Assembly (NCBI RefSeq): GCF_030272615.1
Contig: NC_081414.1
Coordinates: 658,328,292 to 658,392,291, forward strand
Reading direction: 5' to 3'
DNA from: Cryptomeria japonica
Lineage: Eukaryota > Streptophyta > Pinopsida > Cupressales > Cupressaceae
DNA length: 64,000 bases
Each line of letters opens with the position of its first letter. Position 1 is the stretch's first letter. Below are positions 48,592-59,617 of the stretch, one piece after another. The notes under the pieces are model-generated. The model ran no database searches, was not told the origin of the DNA, and saw nothing but the letters and a program-made list of their open reading frames with translations. A program made the position numbers and the translations under genes.

Positions 48592-48611
48592 GCCCCACGG
48601 TGGGCACCAAA
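48592..48611 (-). other. Primer-binding site, Gypsy 2
   Basis: On the minus strand TTGGTGCCCACCGTGGGGCC follows the LTR. Its complement ends in ACCA like a tRNA 3' end. The tRNA species is not assigned and differs from that of Gypsy 1. Confidence 0.7.
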
Positions 48612-48612
48612 A

Positions 48613-49670
48613 TGTCGTGCCTATGAAGTGTGTACCTGTTATACCTACAGTTGCAACATAGAACACTCAATAGATCATTATAAGCATGGTTAATGAATTT
48701 AAATCAAAGAAAGATAAAACCATAACTAAGCGATCTATCGCCTCCTAGTAAATGCAAGTATGAATTTTGCAATCAAATATTGCTATGCAAATTCCAGTGA
48801 CTTGAATACACTTAGATGGAGGATTTAAATGATGTAGATGCATGATCTAGCAATGATAGCATGATTAAGCTGCATGATTTCATGATTATTCTAGAAAATA
48901 AGCTAGAATGAAGATGCAATTAAGCTAAAATTGAACATGATAACAATGCTAAGAATGATAAACTAGAAGCTAGATGCCCACAGTAACAATGCATAAGATG
49001 AAAATGAGATGGGATCAAATTAGGGACCCTTTGTGCTCCAAAATGGGTTCAATTTATAGGATTTCCAAGGCTAGGGGTGAGGTGGCAGGAATCAATGGTC
49101 AAGATTGATTTGAAGATATCAATGGTTAAATTGGAGGAGGTTGGCAAAGTGGTTGGATTAAAGGGAACATTTGTCATCTCTATGGTGACAAGTGTCAAGA
49201 GGCTTCTAGAAGAGGTTGGATGAAAGGGAACACTTAGTGACAAGTGTCACAAAGCTTTGCTCATGAGAGGGTAAAGTGTTTAAGGAAAGAGGACATGTGG
49301 GTAGGTGGAATGGGTTAGGTTTAGGAATCGTTAGGTTAGGTGGTTAAAAGTGAGGAGAATTTGAATTTAAAAATTCAAATAATATGAAAAAGGCTAATTA
49401 ATTTCAACAATTCATAAATTTGTTTTGTTTTAATTAATCAGAAGATTAGAAGAATGATTTTGATGGAGAAGAATTAATTAATTTGAATTAATTAATCAAA
49501 GGGGATTATTGAAATGAACCTATGTAATAAATCCTTAGATTTATTAATAAGTAGATGAAAGGGGAGGATTTAATCACATTGTTGATGAATTCAATTAAAT
49601 TGGGGACGAAGATTAATTAAATAATTACTTATTCAATTAATTATCTTCAGACCATTTTTAGGTGTATACA
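48613..49670 (-). repeat. 5' LTR of Gypsy 2
   Basis: 1058 bp, plus orientation TGTCGTGCCTATGAAGTG ... TTTTAGGTGTATACA. It has an extra ~18-bp AATTAATTAAT stretch near 49480 relative to the other LTR. Confidence 0.9.
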
Positions 49671-50350
49671 TATCTAAACCCAAAAAATATACATATTGAT
49701 TTTGAATTAAGTTTTATGAGAGATGTGTTTGAAAATTTTCCTAATGTCAATATCCAAGGATGTTTTTTCTATTTCTCTCAATGCTTGTGGAAGAAAGTTC
49801 AAGAAGAAGGTCTACAAACATCTTATAGTGTCGATGAAGTCTTTGCACTTGAGATCAAGAAACTTGCTGCATTAGCTTTCGTGCCTCAGATAGACATAAT
49901 TGATGCATTTGAAACACTTATACAATCTCCTTATTATACAAAACATGAGGAAAATTTGCAAGGCATAATTGATTATTTTGAAGACACATGGATTGGTAGA
50001 CTAACCGGAAGAGGCAACAGATGATCACCCAAGTTTCCAATCGCAATGTAGAATTGTTATTCGACTATTCAAGATGGTCTTCCCAAAACCAATAATACTA
50101 TTGAGGGTTGACACAGAGGATTTCGTGAATTACTTCAAGTATCGCATAGCTTAGTCTAGAAATTCATCAAAGTAGTGAAAAAAGAATAGGGTCTCCAAGA
50201 GAATAAAATAGAGAAATATATGGTTGGATGCACTGGGCAACCAAGCAAGCAAGAATATCGTGAACTCAAAGAAAGACTAAAAAGACTAGTTGATGGTTAT
50301 GACAACCGTAACATTTTAGATTATATAAGAGGCGTCACTCATAATTTGGC
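49671..50350 (+). pseudogene. MULE transposase, C-terminal half
   Basis: Resumes in frame after Gypsy 2: IHIDFELSFMRDVFENFP (second Asp), GCFFYFSQCLWKKVQEEGL, ALAFVPQIDIIDAFE, IDYFEDTWIGRLTGRGNR. After a stop near 50022 further family signatures are still readable: GLPKTNNTIEG, then GFRELLQ, FIKVVKKEQGLQENK and ILDYIRG. The stops in this part fall at Trp positions (TAG or TGA for TGG) of the conserved WN and EGWHR motifs. The reading order and conserved words match FLYWCH/MULE transposases; no SWIM zinc finger of plant MULEs is seen. Confidence 0.82.
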
Positions 50351-50394
50351 ACTGTAATTGACAATTTGAATAATAAAGTTTTTTCAGCAAAGTA

Positions 50395-50559
50395 CATGTA
50401 ATTTGTAAATTTTGTTTCCCTTTCTCTATATTCTTATAGGGATATTATGTTCATGGGATATTTTTGCCTTAGGTTATTATGACCCTAAGATATTTTGTCC
50501 TTGGGTTATTGTGACCAGATTATTGTGTCCAGGGTTATTTTGGTTGGGTTATTGTGTCC
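50395..50559 (-). repeat. MULE right terminal inverted repeat
   Basis: On the minus strand it reads GGACACAATAACCCAACC ... ATTTACAAATTACATG, matching the left arm, with an extra ~16 bases near the middle. The outer edge is placed after GTTATTGTGTC. Confidence 0.85.
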
Positions 50560-50599
50560 TATAACCAAATGCAATTATCGAGGAAAGATCCCAACCTTC

Positions 50600-51960
50600 C
50601 AAAAGAAAAACTCCACTCTTTATTACAATTTCTCTCCCCATTTCAAGAGTCATATTCTTCAATTTCTCATTTGCATATTTCAAAACTTCATCTTTTAGTC
50701 TTAGCTTTTCCCTTTCATCAAGGGTGTCAAGCTATATGGCTATTTCTTTTTGAATTTGATTTACCATACATTTAAACAAGAATTGCTTAAATTCTCTTGT
50801 TTGGATGAAATTCTTATCACTCATAAATTATTCACAAGTTGTCAACCTTACATCCTTAGTGATATCTCCTCCCAATCTAAATGCACTAAATGCCCTTGAA
50901 GGAGAAGGATCCTCAATTTTCACCCCCAATATTGTGTCAAATATATGCGGTGGCATAGGTTTCTCCACTTGAATGTTGAATCCCTCATAGGATTGAAATG
51001 GAATATCTCAGCTAGGAGACAAAGTATGCTATGGTGTAATAGTCCTTGGACTCTTAGAAACAATGAGAGGTTGTGAACCTAGTGGGGAAGGGGTTGACAT
51101 GGGTCTCTTTAAGGATGAGTCAATAAATGGCATAGGAGGGGGAGAATGATCTCTGCAAGAGATTATGAAACTAAAGGAGTAATGGACGTAGGCACTTCAA
51201 AACCTAGTGGGAGTGGTGGATGCTCAAGGCTATGAGATGGAGAAGTTGGCCCAATTGGAGAGCCAACTGATGATGGAGATTTTGATCTCACCTCAACAGG
51301 AGGGGAACTAGGCCCTGTAGGCTATACATATGCTCTTGGTTGTTCATGAGGCAATGATATGTCATCTACATCCCTATAAGCACTAAAGATTGCCTTTATC
51401 TTAGCTTCTGGAATCAAAATTTAATCTCGATGAGGTGAGTAGGAGCTATCATCCCTTTTCTTCAAATTTTCATTATACATTATTTTATACCGCCTTTCTT
51501 TCTACTTAAGGACCGCTTGATAATCTTCAACATTTTTTTATCAAGTCCTCCTCATTCCATTCATGATTAGAGCATTTTCCCTTTGTAAGCCCTCATACAA
51601 ACCATTTTGAATCATAACACCTATATTTGGCGAATGGAAGATTATGCTTACCAAGCACAATATCTAGAGTATCAAATGCCTTCCTGTTGATAAAATGATA
51701 TCCTCCTGCTTGAACTTGTGATGGGAGGAATGACCCTTTCTTGTGAGCACCTCCAATGATAAACTTCTTAGCTTCATAAAATTGGTGCATTTTTCCAAAA
51801 AGGCAATTTTTTTTGGCACTATAAGTGGAAGGTCCCTTGATACAACAAAGGATAGAACTTGGTATTTTATTCTATGTTGGCAAGTGTCCCAAAACACACA
51901 CGAACACTTAGGTTTTCCCTGCACTGTTATTAAGCTTGCTTAGGTTCATAAAGTGATTTT
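50600..51960 (-). pseudogene. Degraded coding remnant, unidentified
   Basis: The minus strand shows protein-like text in shifting frames: QFYEAKKFIIGGAHKKGSF and VQAGGYHFINRKAFDTLDI (51790-51593), then Ser/Pro-rich segments near 51250-51050 and a Lys/Glu-rich coiled-coil-like part near 50750-50600. Many stops. I do not recognise the family. It may be part of an old transposon; the evidence is only the coding-like character. Confidence 0.3.
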
Positions 51961-53879
51961 GACTAGGATATGATGCTGAGGTGTCCCCATCCTTAAGGGG
52001 TGAGATATTCTTTAAAGGATGGATTTGATGTCATTTTTAGACTACTTGGTGGTCATACCCTATTGGTTGGATTTGCCACTTTCATCCTCTCCTTAGTTCT
52101 CTATAAAATCACCACCTAACTTATATTTGGCATTCTTTTGCATATATTGTGATGCTCATGTGTAGGTTGTCATTCATGCACTCGATTCATGCAATCATTC
52201 TTTTTCAATATCTCTTTGAGCTCCTAGTGTAATTTTGTCATCTTGACATTTGCACATTTCTTAGAATCATGGATCTATCATTGCTCTATTTCATCTAAAT
52301 TTTTTATAACTTATCTCTTTCATAGAAAGATATTGGTTATGCATCTATTTTAGATTTGCTACTCATTACATGTATTTTCCTTTATTTAGTAAGTGCCCTA
52401 TTGAGCATGCATGCCAATGATGTTAAATACGTAGAGGTATCTAGTATGGTTCATTACTTTATATGTATCCAATATATTTTCTTTTATGAATATTTAATTA
52501 ACATGAAAATTTATGAGTGCTCATATATTTTGAGATACATGATCATTTTAGGATTTATGTGCACCTCAAAATGAGGGTGAAATGTAATATTAAAAATTGC
52601 ATCCCATGCTAATTCTCATCTAATTTTGTGCTCATTTTGAGAAAATATCTTAATGCAATTACATATTGAAAAATGACACAATCTTGAGTGAAGTTGGCCT
52701 CATTTCCCACTCCATCCATTCCCATTACACACAATCCCATACATCTAACCATACCTTATCCATTTTTACACATCCTCCATACACTTAACATTTATCATCC
52801 ACATCCAAATATTCAATCTCCACAAATATTATTGTTCCTTTATCCTAAGTCATCCCCACAAGTTGGCTTAGTCTCATATATAAAGATATAATCGATCAAG
52901 TTTCAAAATTTAGTTTCATATTTGTCTTACTCTCTTCCATTTTACTATTAATTATGAGCCAACTAAACACACCTTTGCATGATTTATTGTTATGCATCGT
53001 CTTTAAAGATATTTAATATGCATTTATTTAACATCTTCTCACATCTCTAGAGCATTCAAGGAACATTTATTAAATGAACATTTCAATTGGTTCACTATAC
53101 AGAACATCATTTACTTCAATATTATCATCTACCTAACATTTGCATGCTTGTTTGTTGTTTGTCAATCATTTTCATGACTTTAAAGTTGGTCCTATTAAGG
53201 GAGTTGACCAAGGAAAATATGACCCTTATGATCTACCAATCTCCCTTAGGTATTTCAAAATACCCTTAATTATTGACAGTTAATCCAAAGCAAAAAAAAA
53301 AAAGGCAATTAAGAAATAGACGTGCATTACATGTTTCAGATCTATGACCCACATAATAAATCTCACTTGCAAACACAACCTAAAACAATATATTTGAACA
53401 AGGAATAACAATAGATCAACACTAGATTTAGGATAGAGAACACAACTAGAATACCTATTTTTCTATACTAAATCATTATAATTAACACCACATTAAATTC
53501 ACTCCTAACATTATCCCTAAACCTAATATTAGTATCCAACATATTTAATTTCTAATTTAATATTTATTTGTCTTGTGTAATTTATCTAAACTTGTCTATT
53601 ATTATCTAAATTAAACTAAAACTAGCAATTGCACCTTGGTGTGCAATGGGTACGCCGAATAGGTATGGGAGGTCAATAAGGGAAAAAAATTGGTCTATTA
53701 TTTGTATACAATAGTATAGTACATGAGATCAATTAAGCCAATTTAGAAAATAATTTTGCTTTTACAATGAAAGTAGTAGTGGGGAAGTGATAGTAAGATA
53801 AGGAAGACAATCACGATTCATTATAAATAGGCTCATGTTATGTTTGCAATAGGGAGAGACATAAAGATATATAAATCTA
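51961..53879. other. AT-rich spacer, no gene recognised
   Basis: No supported coding region, LTR edge or inverted repeat noticed. Only short incidental open frames. Confidence 0.5.
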
Positions 53880-54555
53880 GGAAGAGATAGAGGATTGAAT
53901 AGTGAGAGAGAGATGGAGAGAGATATAGAGGGAGATGATAGAGATATAGAGGGAGATGGATATTTTGAGATGGAGAGGGATATGTAAAGAAGGAGAGGGA
54001 GAGACAAAGAGAGAGGAGAGAAGGATGTATATAGATAGGAGATAAATATATATTAGAAAGAGAGAAATATAAAGATAGATATAGGAGGTGATAGAGAGAT
54101 AGATAATAAGAAAGAGATAGAGGGTGATATGGAGGAGGAAATAGTGAGAACTTAAGCTAAAAAGGTAAAGATATATTAATATAGAGGAATAGGGAGATGA
54201 AGAGGGAAAGAGGGAGACATGTCTGGAGATACATGAGGAGATGGAAGAAGAAATATTGAGGGAAAGCGCTATAGTGGTAAAGATATACAGTTGCAAAAGT
54301 CTAGGCAGAGGCATAGGAAGAGAGAGGGAGACATATGTAGAGATAGAGGGGGAGATAAGAAGATGGAGGGAGAGATGAAGATAGAGGGAAAGAGGAAGGG
54401 GGAGATTAATATATAGAGGTAAAGAGAGGTAGAAAGAGAGAGACAAGGAGAGAGAAAGAGGAAGTGATCTAGATATATGAGTAGAAGAAGAGAGTGAGAT
54501 AGATATATGTGGGAAGAAAAGATGAGAGATAGATAGAGGATAGGGAGGGATTGAG

Positions 54556-54574
54556 ACACACACACACACACACA
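54556..54574. repeat. (CA)n microsatellite
   Basis: About nine CA dinucleotides inside the GA-rich field. Confidence 0.9.
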
Positions 54575-54772
54575 AGAGTATGGTTAGAGAGATTCTGATA
54601 AATAGAGAGGTGGAGATAGAGTGATATATATAGTGAGAGAGAGGTATGGAGAGGGTTAGAGAAAAAGTTAAAGAGATAGGCAGATAGAGGAAGAAATATA
54701 TAGATGGAAAGAGATATATATATAGAGAGAGATGTCGATGTACATACAAGTAATAAAGAGTGAGAGGTATAC

Positions 54773-54872
<100 letters not shown>

Positions 54873-55030
54873 TAGGAGAGATGGAGTTAATAAGAGAGAT
54901 AGATGAAGATAATGAGATATAGATAGAGAGGGAGAGAGGAAGATAGGAAGATAGAGATAGAAGGGGCAATAGTGCCAAATAAAGGTGATAAAAACAAGTA
55001 AATAGAGAGAGGGGGTAAAGATAGAGAGAA

Positions 55031-56040
55031 TTAATTCTTTAAATATAATGATTGTACTGATTTAAATTTAATATAACAACAAATATTATAAATTAAACTA
55101 CTTCTAATAGCTTCACAAATTGGCGGTCCATGTTTAAGGAGAGATGTGCAAGATGATTACTATGTCTAAAGTTGTTGGATCATTATTCATTGGTTATTTT
55201 TGCTATTATATTTTTTACATACTTTTTTTCACTAATTATTTTCTACTCGTCAAGACATTGATATTTTGCCAATGTTATATCTATACCACTCTTTTTGCAA
55301 AAAAATCGTAGTTAATATGAGAATACAAGTAAGCATATTTGATTAATGTTGAAAAAGATTAAGTTTATTGATCTTGATAAGGCCATTTCTTTTAGTGCTC
55401 GACATTAAATATCTAAACGAAATTTGAAATCCACTACTTATCTATGTGGAACACTTGATAGTTCAACCAAGATAGGCTTACTTGTAAGAATTAAGTGACA
55501 ATGCCACCCAAATTTCATTCCAAGCATGTGAAAAAGTCTTAATTCAATATTAAACGTTGTCAAATAGACATCCAAAATGATAGATAGATAATGTGGTGTA
55601 AAGTCTATTTGCTTTCAAATTAGAAGAGACAAAGAGAAAAGAAGAGAATAAGAATGATTAAATTAAAATTTTAATAACATGTAATTATTATTCAAATATA
55701 TCAAAATTTAATAATATAAAAAAAATTATTAATAAAAATAATAATAATAATAATAATAATTTATTTTACTAGATTAATAATTTTTAAATTAAAATAAATT
55801 AAAAAATTAGATCTAAATAAAAAATAAATAAATTAAATACAAAATTAAAATATATCAAAATCTAAATATTAATAAATAATAATTTAAACAATAATTATAA
55901 ACAATAAATTTATTACATTGATAAATAAAAAGTAAAACTAATTTTTAAAGTTAATAATAAATGAAAAATAAAATTATATAAAATTCAAATCACATGAAAA
56001 CTAAATTAACATTATAATAAAAAAGTGAAAAACTATTCAA
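55031..56040. other. AT-rich spacer with (AAT)n
   Basis: Very AT-rich with TAAATAAAT words and a short (AAT)n at about 55738-55760. No gene seen. Confidence 0.6.
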
Positions 56041-56218
56041 CGTGCTTGTTAGTATTTTGTAAAGAGGTGGAATCACACTTTGGATTTGACTTTGTTTTGA
56101 TGATGGGAAGAAATGCATTTTTGCCTTTGATCCATTATGTTTTGTTGTGTATGCTTTAAAAATGCGAATAGACATCAAAGTTAAAGAACTGGCGCAAAAA
56201 TATCCTATGACAGGTAAT

Positions 56219-56268
56219 GCGTATTTCAAGGAAACGTGAATTTAGTGCGTATTTCAAGGAAACGTGAA
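56219..56268. repeat. Two-copy tandem repeat, 28-bp period
   Basis: GCGTATTTCAAGGAAACGTG occurs at 56219 and again at 56247. Confidence 0.9.
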
Positions 56269-56631
56269 CGGGAAAATAGACGGTGGAAACGATGACAAGA
56301 TAGTATTGTACAATGGCGAAAACAATGAGTATAGTTGACGGACAAATAGAACTACGTGCAAAACATTTTTTGGGTGGATGTGTAAATCTCGGAGCGCAAA
56401 ATAGCATAAAAAACGATGAATTTTTTTGAATGGACAAGATGCATTGAATCGTCTTGCACCCGTTTTCGAACAATGCATACCATCGATAGGAAAAAAATAG
56501 CTCGTCCATTTCATAGAAAGAGACGCCTTCGGCGTGAAAATAACGAAAGCGATGGCTTCTAACCGGTAGCGAGAAAGGCGGTAAAAACGGACAGAAAAAA
56601 ATGCAAAAAAAAAATAACGAAAAAAAACAAT

Positions 56632-56658
56632 AGACGGTTGAAATTATTTCAATCGTCT
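56632..56658. other. Inverted repeat / hairpin
   Basis: AGACGGTTGAAAT, a single spacer base, then ATTTCAATCGTCT: a 13-bp stem with one mismatch. Confidence 0.7.
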
Positions 56659-56922
56659 TACATTGACAGAGCTGTCTTCTCAACAGTGGATGTGAGTTCA
56701 GAGGTTGTCCATCTCATATAAGATGCCTTCGGCGAAATATATATTACTTTCCTTTGAGTATGTGAAAATATATGCGACAAATAAATGATATATAGGTATC
56801 TAAATTGTAGACGTTAAATATTTAGGCAAAATGTTTAGAAACTTGCAAGAAACCCTATAATTTATAGAATGCATAATATATTATATATTGATCTATGTGT
56901 GACATAGCTTTATGTAGAAGGG

Positions 56923-57042
56923 ATGTTATTTAAGGATTCTCGTGGACCCAGCCGGCCTTTTGCTCTGTTGTTTGTATTTATTCTGGAAATCACATTAATG
57001 ACATCGCAGCGGATGAAACTGGTTTCTGCAGAGGCGCAAAAG
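56923..57042 (+). other. Possible 5' leader exon of the Mpo1-like gene
   Basis: A CpG-containing stretch ends in CAAAAG|GTTAGC, a usable donor, and a TTTAATTTGGCAG acceptor lies at 57315-57327, 55 bases before the start codon. An open frame (MLFKDSRGPSRPFALL) exists in it but has no recognised homology. Transcription and splicing here are inference. Confidence 0.3.
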
Positions 57043-57382
57043 GTTAGCAGATTTAAAAATTGCATATTTTTAATTAAAAATGATAATAATTTGTCAATCC
57101 TTTTTGGTGTTTGAAGAATTTATGCTGCGCCATTGCTGATTTTTTAATCTGATCAAGCTCTAGATTGAATTTTCTGATATGGGTTGTTAGAAAATGGAAC
57201 TCGACATTCGGGTTATCGGGTTATCTTAAAAAATCTCTTATTTTTTCATGTTGTAATTAGTCAGGGTTACACCTACCGGAAATGTCGAAAAATAAAAATA
57301 TTAATTCATACATTTTTAATTTGGCAGTGCCAGATCTTGCCAATTCACAAAGAATTTGTAGTGGCGACAGGTAGCCGCCATT

Positions 57383-59330
57383 ATGGGAGTGATTGATTTG
57401 GAGAAGCATTTTGCATTTTATGGAGCTTATCACAGTAATAAAATTAATGTCCTCATTCATACTATATTTGTGTGGCCAATTTTTTTCACTCTGCTGATAC
57501 TGGAGTCTTTCACTCCTTCTATTGGTCTACTACCCTTTCCACCAGGGACTTTACCATTCCAGGAGTTCATGGTACTGAACTTGAGCTTTGTGACAGCTAT
57601 TGTATATGGTCTCTTTTATGTTTTGTTGGATAAGAAAGCAGGAACAATAGCAGGAGTCCTTTGCCTTATTTGCTGGATCAGCAGTAATGCTCTTGCTCAG
57701 AGATTGGGGTTTTCCTTAGCTTGGAAGGTAAGTTTATTTCTTAATCCTTGGACTTCTTTGCTTTGTTGGATCACTGTCTGTTGTCTTATAGTAGAGGGGA
57801 AAATGTGGATTAGTTTTCCTTGTTTTGGAGGAATCTCCCCGGTGTATAATATAGGCACTAGTTACCATTTATCAAGGATAATCACAGTGAATAGTTGGGC
57901 TTATTTAGGAGTTGCATTCATCTATAGCAATACAACTTTGGGCTTCCTATTTTCCAAAATCTTGCAATTTCGAAACTTGGGCCACATCTATATGAGTCTC
58001 TTCTCTGTGAAACACGCTCAAAATGTGGTCTACCAACATTGGAAATGCTTGCAGTGCACACAGGCTGCTTAGCTGCTCTTGTAAGGTCTGATCAGAATCT
58101 TGAGCTTTCATTGGTAGGGTTTTTACGTTCTTAAGAGAAACTGTTAAGTCAAGACTACTTATCTCAAACTAGTTTTAGTTTCAACATTGAGCACAGATTA
58201 GAGGGATCATGAAACCTCATGATTTTTGCAGTGAAAAGCTGAATCTTTTTGCATGTAACATGCATAACAAAGTGGAAACTAGTATCAGCCAATGTAAGAA
58301 AATTAGATTTTTACGTGTCTAGGAGTAATTTGCTTTTAAGGTTGTTAGATTGAATGATGTTGGATTGATTTTGGACCCAGTGTCCATTGGATAAGAGCTA
58401 CCGTTGTACCCATAAAAAATGGAATTTCACTACCCATAAAAAATGGGAATTTCACTAGAAATTGGCTTATATAGTATAATAGATGTAAACAAAGAACCAT
58501 TTTGTGGCTTTTACGCCAAATCTTCATTTGGCAACCAGCAAATGCACCAGGAGCAGATAAAAAAGATAATCATATAAATGACAAAACATGTCCTATAAGT
58601 AGAATCCTGTATCCATAAACGATGAAAATTTTCTTTGTTATTTCATTCAGCTCTGCTGATTTTCTATACCTTTTCTAACATTTAGTGATTCGGCAAAATT
58701 CTATTACCACTTAAAAAATACAATCGGATAGTGTAATGAATCCCTCTTACTTTCATATATATTATAAAGCATCATTCAGGCTTGGGCCACAATATTCTTA
58801 CAACACCAAACTTTGGTACTAAAGTAGGTATTCTTATTTATTTTTAAGATTGATAGGTGCCTTGTTTTTGTCAGGTGATCCTTGTTTCTCAGTTGGTCTG
58901 CTGGACAGGTCAATGCATAGGACATGGAGTTTTTGAGGTACTGTAATGCAAATTTACAGCTTTATTAATGGCTGTTACAAATACCAATTATAATCTTACT
59001 TCTTGTTTTTCAGAAGCGAGCACCTGCGCTTATGGATAATCTTGTTCAAGCTATATTAATGGCTCCATTTTTTGTCCTGCTCGAGGTACTTCAATTTTCT
59101 CGTCATGAGTATTTTATCCAGAGTGTCTGAAGAAATTTTTTGAAAGGTTTTTAGAAGGTTTTTTTTGTCAGAGGTAGATGGCTAATGTGGCCCAACTATT
59201 CTTTTGGTTTCAGGCCCTTCAAAAGTTCTATAATTATGAACCTTATCCTGGTTTCGAGAAGAGTGTACGTACAAAGGTGCAAGCAAATATCAAAGAATTG
59301 AGAATGAAGAAGCAGAAAAAATCCGCATAG
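57383..59330 (+). CDS. Mpo1-like (DUF962) ER membrane protein, four exons
   Basis: Exons 57383-57727, 58875-58937, 59014-59085 and 59214-59330 join in phase 0 at every junction and give 198 residues, the family's usual length. All introns are GT-AG (GTAAGT, GTACTG, GTACTT). Residues 6-26 read LEKHFAFYGAYHSNKINVLIH, and exon 2 has WTGQCIGHGVFEKRAPALMD across its junction; His9, His17, His26 and His132 are candidate metal ligands. There are about four hydrophobic segments, and the C-terminus is basic (MKKQKKSA). The yeast relative Mpo1 is an Fe(II)-dependent ER dioxygenase that alpha-oxidises 2-hydroxy fatty acids in phytosphingosine breakdown; the same role here is inferred from family membership. 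The ATG is chosen because it begins the conserved LEKHFAFYG block. The only intact host gene in the window. Confidence 0.9.
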
Positions 59331-59600
59331 GTTGCTTGCCTGTTGAACTTGAGCAGATACTACTTTAGTTAACATGAAGCATGCTACATGAATTTCTTCT
59401 CAAAGTAAAATCATTCATTCAATGCAGTTATTATCCGTATCGCTATTATTGCTAGTGCTGATTTGCACGTGTCATGTTTCTGATATATATAATTGTACAG
59501 TGATAAATTCAGAAAGACTATGATTTTCAATGAAATTGTTTCTCTCAGACCCATTTAATTTTAACTGGATAATTTAATGTCATGTTTCATATATTGTGGG
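59307..59600 (+). repeat. Duplicated 3' end of the Mpo1-like gene, copy 1
   Basis: Covers the last ~8 codons (AAGAAGCAG...) and 3' untranslated region. It aligns with 59618-59890 and then 60111-60160, for example GCTTGCCTGTTGAACTTGAG against GCTTGCCTATTGAACTTCAG. Divergence is substantial, roughly 20 percent by eye, so the event is old. Confidence 0.8.
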
Positions 59601-59617
59601 ATCTGCAAACGGTTTAA

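Larger units (their letters stand above)
27874..49670 (-). mobile_element. Ty3/Gypsy element 2 (Tat-like, internally deleted), split by Copia C array
   Basis: Minus-strand element of about 9.5 kb after removing the Copia array: 5' LTR 48613-49670, PBS, leader, protease-linked frame, aRNase H, integrase, 3' region, polypurine tract and 3' LTR 27874-28917. Flanking 5-mers are GATCT (left) and TATCT (right), a one-mismatch target duplication. Removing it rejoins the MULE transposase reading frame exactly, which supports GATCT as the original site. The RT and most of Gag are missing, so it depended on helpers. Confidence 0.88.
25820..50559 (+). mobile_element. MULE DNA transposon with FLYWCH/MULE-type transposase, split by nested elements
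   Basis: Inverted termini at 25820-25968 and 50395-50559 enclose two halves of a transposase gene (27227-27873 and 49671-50350). Removing the Gypsy 2 insertion and one copy of its 5-bp target duplication leaves about 2.9 kb, a plausible MULE size. The transposase resembles the FLYWCH/MULE family abundant in arthropods more than the MuDR-type proteins of plants. No convincing 8-11 bp target duplication is seen outside the termini; the flanks match at only 5 of 9 positions. Confidence 0.82.
56041..56900 (+). promoter_or_regulatory. CpG-rich upstream region of the Mpo1-like gene
   Basis: CpG dinucleotides are far denser here than in the flanking AT-rich spacer or the transposons. The section also has a 28-bp tandem duplication (56219-56268), a hairpin at 56632-56658, and TATA-like stretches near 56860-56890. 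A promoter-proximal, little-methylated role is inferred from position and composition only. An open frame on the minus strand here (56156-56683) shows no family resemblance. Confidence 0.4.

Noticed and set aside
25811-50568. A clear 9-bp target duplication for the MULE
   Set aside because: AGGTATCCA and CTATAACCA agree at only 5 of 9 positions, and shifting the boundary gives no better match. Left unassigned.
56156-56683. 175-codon minus-strand frame upstream of the Mpo1-like gene
   Set aside because: No recognisable domain. The Phe/Ser-rich text comes from A-rich runs on the plus strand, and it covers the tandem repeat and hairpin.
57728-58072. Extension of the first Mpo1-like exon to a 229-codon frame
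   Set aside because: The family's conserved block ends at the GTAAGT donor at 57728 and continues in the exon at 58875. The extension is intron sequence.
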